5,286 nucleotides of DNA from Bacillota bacterium (GTDB taxonomy: Bacteria; Bacillota; Clostridia; Oscillospirales; Acutalibacteraceae): positions 1 to 5,286 of the forward strand of contig JAEWUH010000101.1 in the NCBI GenBank assembly GCA_023397245.1, read 5' to 3'. Positions 5,086-5,286 of the stretch are shown piece by piece (position 1 is the stretch's first letter; each line of letters begins with the position of its first letter). The translations under genes were made by a program, and so were the position numbers. The notes beneath the pieces were generated by a model, which was given only the letters and a program-made list of their open reading frames with translations, searched no databases and was not told the origin of the DNA.

Positions 5086-5106
5086 AGTATGGCAACAATC
5101 TATAAT
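5078..5106 (+). promoter_or_regulatory. Consensus sigma-A promoter for the YafY/WYL regulator
   Basis: TTGACA (5078-5083) and TATAAT (5101-5106) are both perfect hexamers at 17-base spacing. Transcription would start near 5113, giving a short leader of about 26 bases before the ATG at 5139. Confidence 0.85.
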
Positions 5107-5138
5107 CATAAAAAGAAATCTTAGAAGGCGGCTATCCG

Positions 5139-5286
5139 ATGAAAGTTGACAGGCTTGTTAGCATTATTATGATACTCCTTGATAAAGAGCGGATTGGCGC
5201 ACAAGAGCTCGCTGATCTATTTGAAGTTTCACCCCGCACAATCTACCGCGACATAGACACGATCAACATGGCGGGGATTCCTGTGC
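5139..5286 (+). CDS. YafY/WYL-type transcriptional regulator, 3'-truncated
   Basis: Only the first 49 codons are in the window. The peptide MKVDRLVSIIMILLDKERIGAQELADLFEVSPRTIYRDIDTINMAGIPV is the DeoR-like/HTH_11 winged helix that opens YafY/YobV-type regulators. The recognition helix is SPRTIYRDID. Full-length members are about 300 residues and usually carry a WYL ligand-sensing domain, which would lie beyond the window end. The start at 5139 follows an AAGG-type ribosome binding site around 5124-5130. It is divergent from the DJ-1-like gene, with which it shares the promoter region. Because its own promoter is a full consensus, repression (autoregulation) is the simplest expectation. Confidence 0.85.
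   Translation, partial: MKVDRLVSIIMILLDKERIGAQELADLFEVSPRTIYRDIDTINMAGIPV

Overview
The window looks like accessory (mobile-element) DNA from a Clostridia-type Firmicute, perhaps Oscillospiraceae-like. The grounds are strong AGGAGG-type ribosome binding sites, two TTG-initiated genes, moderate base composition, and protein families common in that group. I cannot name the species from this sequence.

Left block (1-2306). A truncated XRE-type phage/ICE repressor, an ImmA/IrrE-family metallopeptidase and a tyrosine integrase are read left to right. This is the standard lysogeny/excision-control module at the integrase end of a prophage or integrative element, so the rest of that element should lie to the left of base 1. 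Between immA and int is the most interesting feature of the window: a compact array of mutually exclusive RNA hairpins (949-1061). A 14-bp bulged stem uses bases that could otherwise pair with, and hide, the integrase Shine-Dalgarno sequence, and the immA stop codon sits inside that stem. It looks like a translational switch for the integrase. A strong hairpin terminator (2266-2306) follows int.

Middle block (2307-3412). One leftward gene resembles the SF0329 family of uncharacterised proteins and has its own extended -10 promoter. It lies between two diverged copies (34 of 42 positions identical) of the same terminator-like palindrome (2265-2306 and 3060-3101). Beside the second copy is an 11-bp-period direct repeat. 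This may be the scar of an older integration at the same kind of site. The gap at 3102-3412 holds an AT-rich inverted repeat, short repeated words and one doubtful leftward small ORF with a ribosome binding site.

Right block (3413-5286). A rightward gene encodes a sigma-region-4-like helix-turn-helix, a Lys/Pro linker, two tandem four-Cys zinc-binding modules and an extra C-terminal domain. Next come a leftward DJ-1/PfpI-family gene and a divergent, truncated YafY/WYL-type regulator. The last two share a 126-base intergenic region with overlapping divergent promoters and a small palindrome, suggesting that the regulator controls both itself and the DJ-1-like gene.
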